From assembly GCA_003229755.1 (NCBI GenBank), contig QIFJ01000268.1, forward strand, positions 1 through 6,113: a stretch of 6,113 nt of DNA, in the 5' to 3' direction. Origin of the DNA: Pseudomonadota bacterium (GTDB lineage: Bacteria > BMS3Abin14). Within the stretch, counting starts at the first letter, position 1, and the number at the start of each line of letters is the position of its first letter. Of the stretch, positions 5,480 to 6,113 are shown piece by piece. A program made the position numbers and the translations under genes. The notes beneath the pieces are model-generated. The model saw only the letters and a program-made list of their open reading frames with translations. It did no database searches and was not told the DNA's origin.

Positions 5480-5806
5480 CTAAAGTTTAAACAGCAGCAT
5501 TAGGGAAATGACGAGCGAATAGATAACAAGAGACTCGATCAGAGCCAAACCGATGATCATGGTTGTCATGATCTTGCCCGACGCGCCGGGGTTTCTGGCT
5601 ATCCCCTCCATGGCTCCCTTGATGGCCAGACCCTGACCAATACCGCCACCGAAGGCGGCGATGCTGACACAAAGAGCAGCGCCCAGCGCTATTGCGAATC
5701 CGATCTTCTCAGGCAGGGCTGCTCCATCTTCAGCTGCGATAGCCAGAGGTGCCAGAACAATAATAAAAATCGCTGCGAGAAATAGTATGGTGATCTTTTT
5801 TTTCAT
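5480..5806 (-). CDS. atpE: F-type ATP synthase subunit c, with N-terminal signal-like extension
   Basis: Subunit c forms the membrane ring that carries H+ or Na+ through Fo. The 108 residues exceed the usual 70-90 because of a leading hydrophobic segment (MKKKITILFLAAIF..., possible cleavage after AIA, residue 24). The mature part is a two-helix hairpin: helix one with GGGIGQG (53-59), the polar loop with ARNPGASGK (70-78), and helix two with the ion-binding Glu91 in ALIESLVIYSLV. Gln58, Glu91 and Ser92 sit at the same 33-residue spacing as Gln32, Glu65 and Ser66 of the Na+-binding ring of Ilyobacter. The neighbour Thr67 is Leu93 here, so ion choice is open. AAGGAGG lies 9 bases before ATG 5806. 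It follows atpB after 116 bases and ends at a terminator, so the other ATP synthase subunits must lie elsewhere. Confidence 0.96.
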   Translation of the reverse strand: MKKKITILFLAAIFIIVLAPLAIAAEDGAALPEKIGFAIALGAALCVSIAAFGGGIGQGLAIKGAMEGIARNPGASGKIMTTMIIGLALIESLVIYSLVISLMLLFKL

Positions 5807-5811
5807 GGATG

Positions 5812-5819
5812 TTTTCCTC
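5812..5819 (-). promoter_or_regulatory. Ribosome-binding site of atpE
   Basis: Read on the minus strand the region shows AAAGGAGG about 9 bases before ATG 5806. It is a near-ideal Shine-Dalgarno site, fitting the high expression subunit c needs for a multi-copy ring, and it fixes the start so that the signal-like N-terminus is included. Confidence 0.6.
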
Positions 5820-5853
5820 CTTTCCCAGATTTGTTTTTTCTTTTATATGATAG

Positions 5854-5910
5854 TGTCGTAAAAAGTCTATTCATAGCTTTTTACTCCGCGGAAAGTGAAA
5901 AGTGTCATTT
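5854..5910. repeat. Intergenic hairpin repeat, copy 2
   Basis: This is the second copy of the 57-base element at 5321-5377, here in the atpB-atpE gap. Its stem is GTAAAAAG (5858-5865) with CTTTTTAC (5877-5884) around an 11-base loop. The loop has diverged from copy 1 while the stem kept pairing through a compensatory C-G to T-A change. It sits between the subunit a stop and the subunit c start, where it could affect differential expression or mRNA stability; that is inference. Confidence 0.65.
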
Positions 5911-5922
5911 CCCCTTTCCACA

Positions 5923-6113
5923 CTAATGAGCTTCCTCGAGGGCGCCGGTAATGTATATGATCGAGAGAAGGGTGAAGACGAACGCCTGAATGAGAGCTAT
6001 AAATATTCCCAGCCCCATGAAAATTACGGGTACCAACAGGGGGACCAGGCTGAGAAAGATCGCCAGCAGAAGATGGTCGCCGAACATGTTTCCGAAAAGA
6101 CGGAAAGACAGGC
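5923..6113 (-). CDS. atpB: F-type ATP synthase subunit a, C-terminal part (5' end beyond window)
   Basis: The frame enters at the right edge and ends with TAG at 5923-5925, giving 62 C-terminal residues. LSFRLFGNM holds the essential stator arginine (Arg210 in E. coli numbering) facing the c-ring. The last helix LIQAFVFTLLSIIYI holds the conserved glutamine (Gln252 in E. coli), followed by the TGALEEAH tail. Subunit a supplies the ion half-channels of Fo in the inner membrane. It is the upstream partner of atpE. In deltaproteobacteria atpB-atpE commonly lies apart from the F1 gene cluster, which fits a cytochrome operon following directly. Confidence 0.94.
   Translation of the reverse strand, partial: LSFRLFGNMFGDHLLLAIFLSLVPLLVPVIFMGLGIFIALIQAFVFTLLSIIYITGALEEAH

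Overview
The window looks like a chromosomal piece of an anaerobic, Gram-negative, deltaproteobacterium-like organism (Desulfobacterota or Desulfuromonadota in broad terms). The reasons are a detached atpB-atpE pair, large multiheme c-type cytochromes next to a di-heme-type cytochrome b, a Rex redox repressor, and a heptose-phosphate isomerase (GmhA) of lipopolysaccharide synthesis. This placement is inferred from gene content, not from a phylogenetic marker. Every gene I can support lies on the minus strand, so the window reads from right to left.

Right end (about 5440-6113): the C-terminus of ATP synthase subunit a (atpB, cut by the window edge), then subunit c (atpE), then a strong hairpin terminator just after the atpE stop. 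A diverged hairpin repeat lies between atpB and atpE, and a second copy lies downstream of the terminator.

Middle (about 1633-5435): after the terminator comes a 210-base intergenic region with a candidate Rex operator. It leads into a three-gene electron-transfer module: an 11-heme periplasmic cytochrome c with a Sec signal and a C-terminal membrane anchor; a cytochrome b membrane subunit whose reading frame is broken near 3700-3717; and a cytochrome c with an N-terminal anchor and 12 apparent heme sites, two of them non-canonical (CX3CH and CX4CH). The likely job is exchange of electrons between the quinone pool and periplasmic carriers.

Left part (1-1643): rex overlaps the last cytochrome gene by 11 bases, gmhA follows rex after 27 bases, and a conserved protein of unknown function overlaps gmhA by 8 bases and runs off the left edge. 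The spacing suggests that rex and the two downstream genes are co-transcribed with the cytochromes. A candidate Rex site at the head of that unit would make a feedback loop in which the cellular NADH/NAD+ ratio sets expression of the cytochrome module and of Rex itself. No RNA genes, insertion sequences or CRISPR arrays are visible, and no gene-free stretch exceeds 300 bases.
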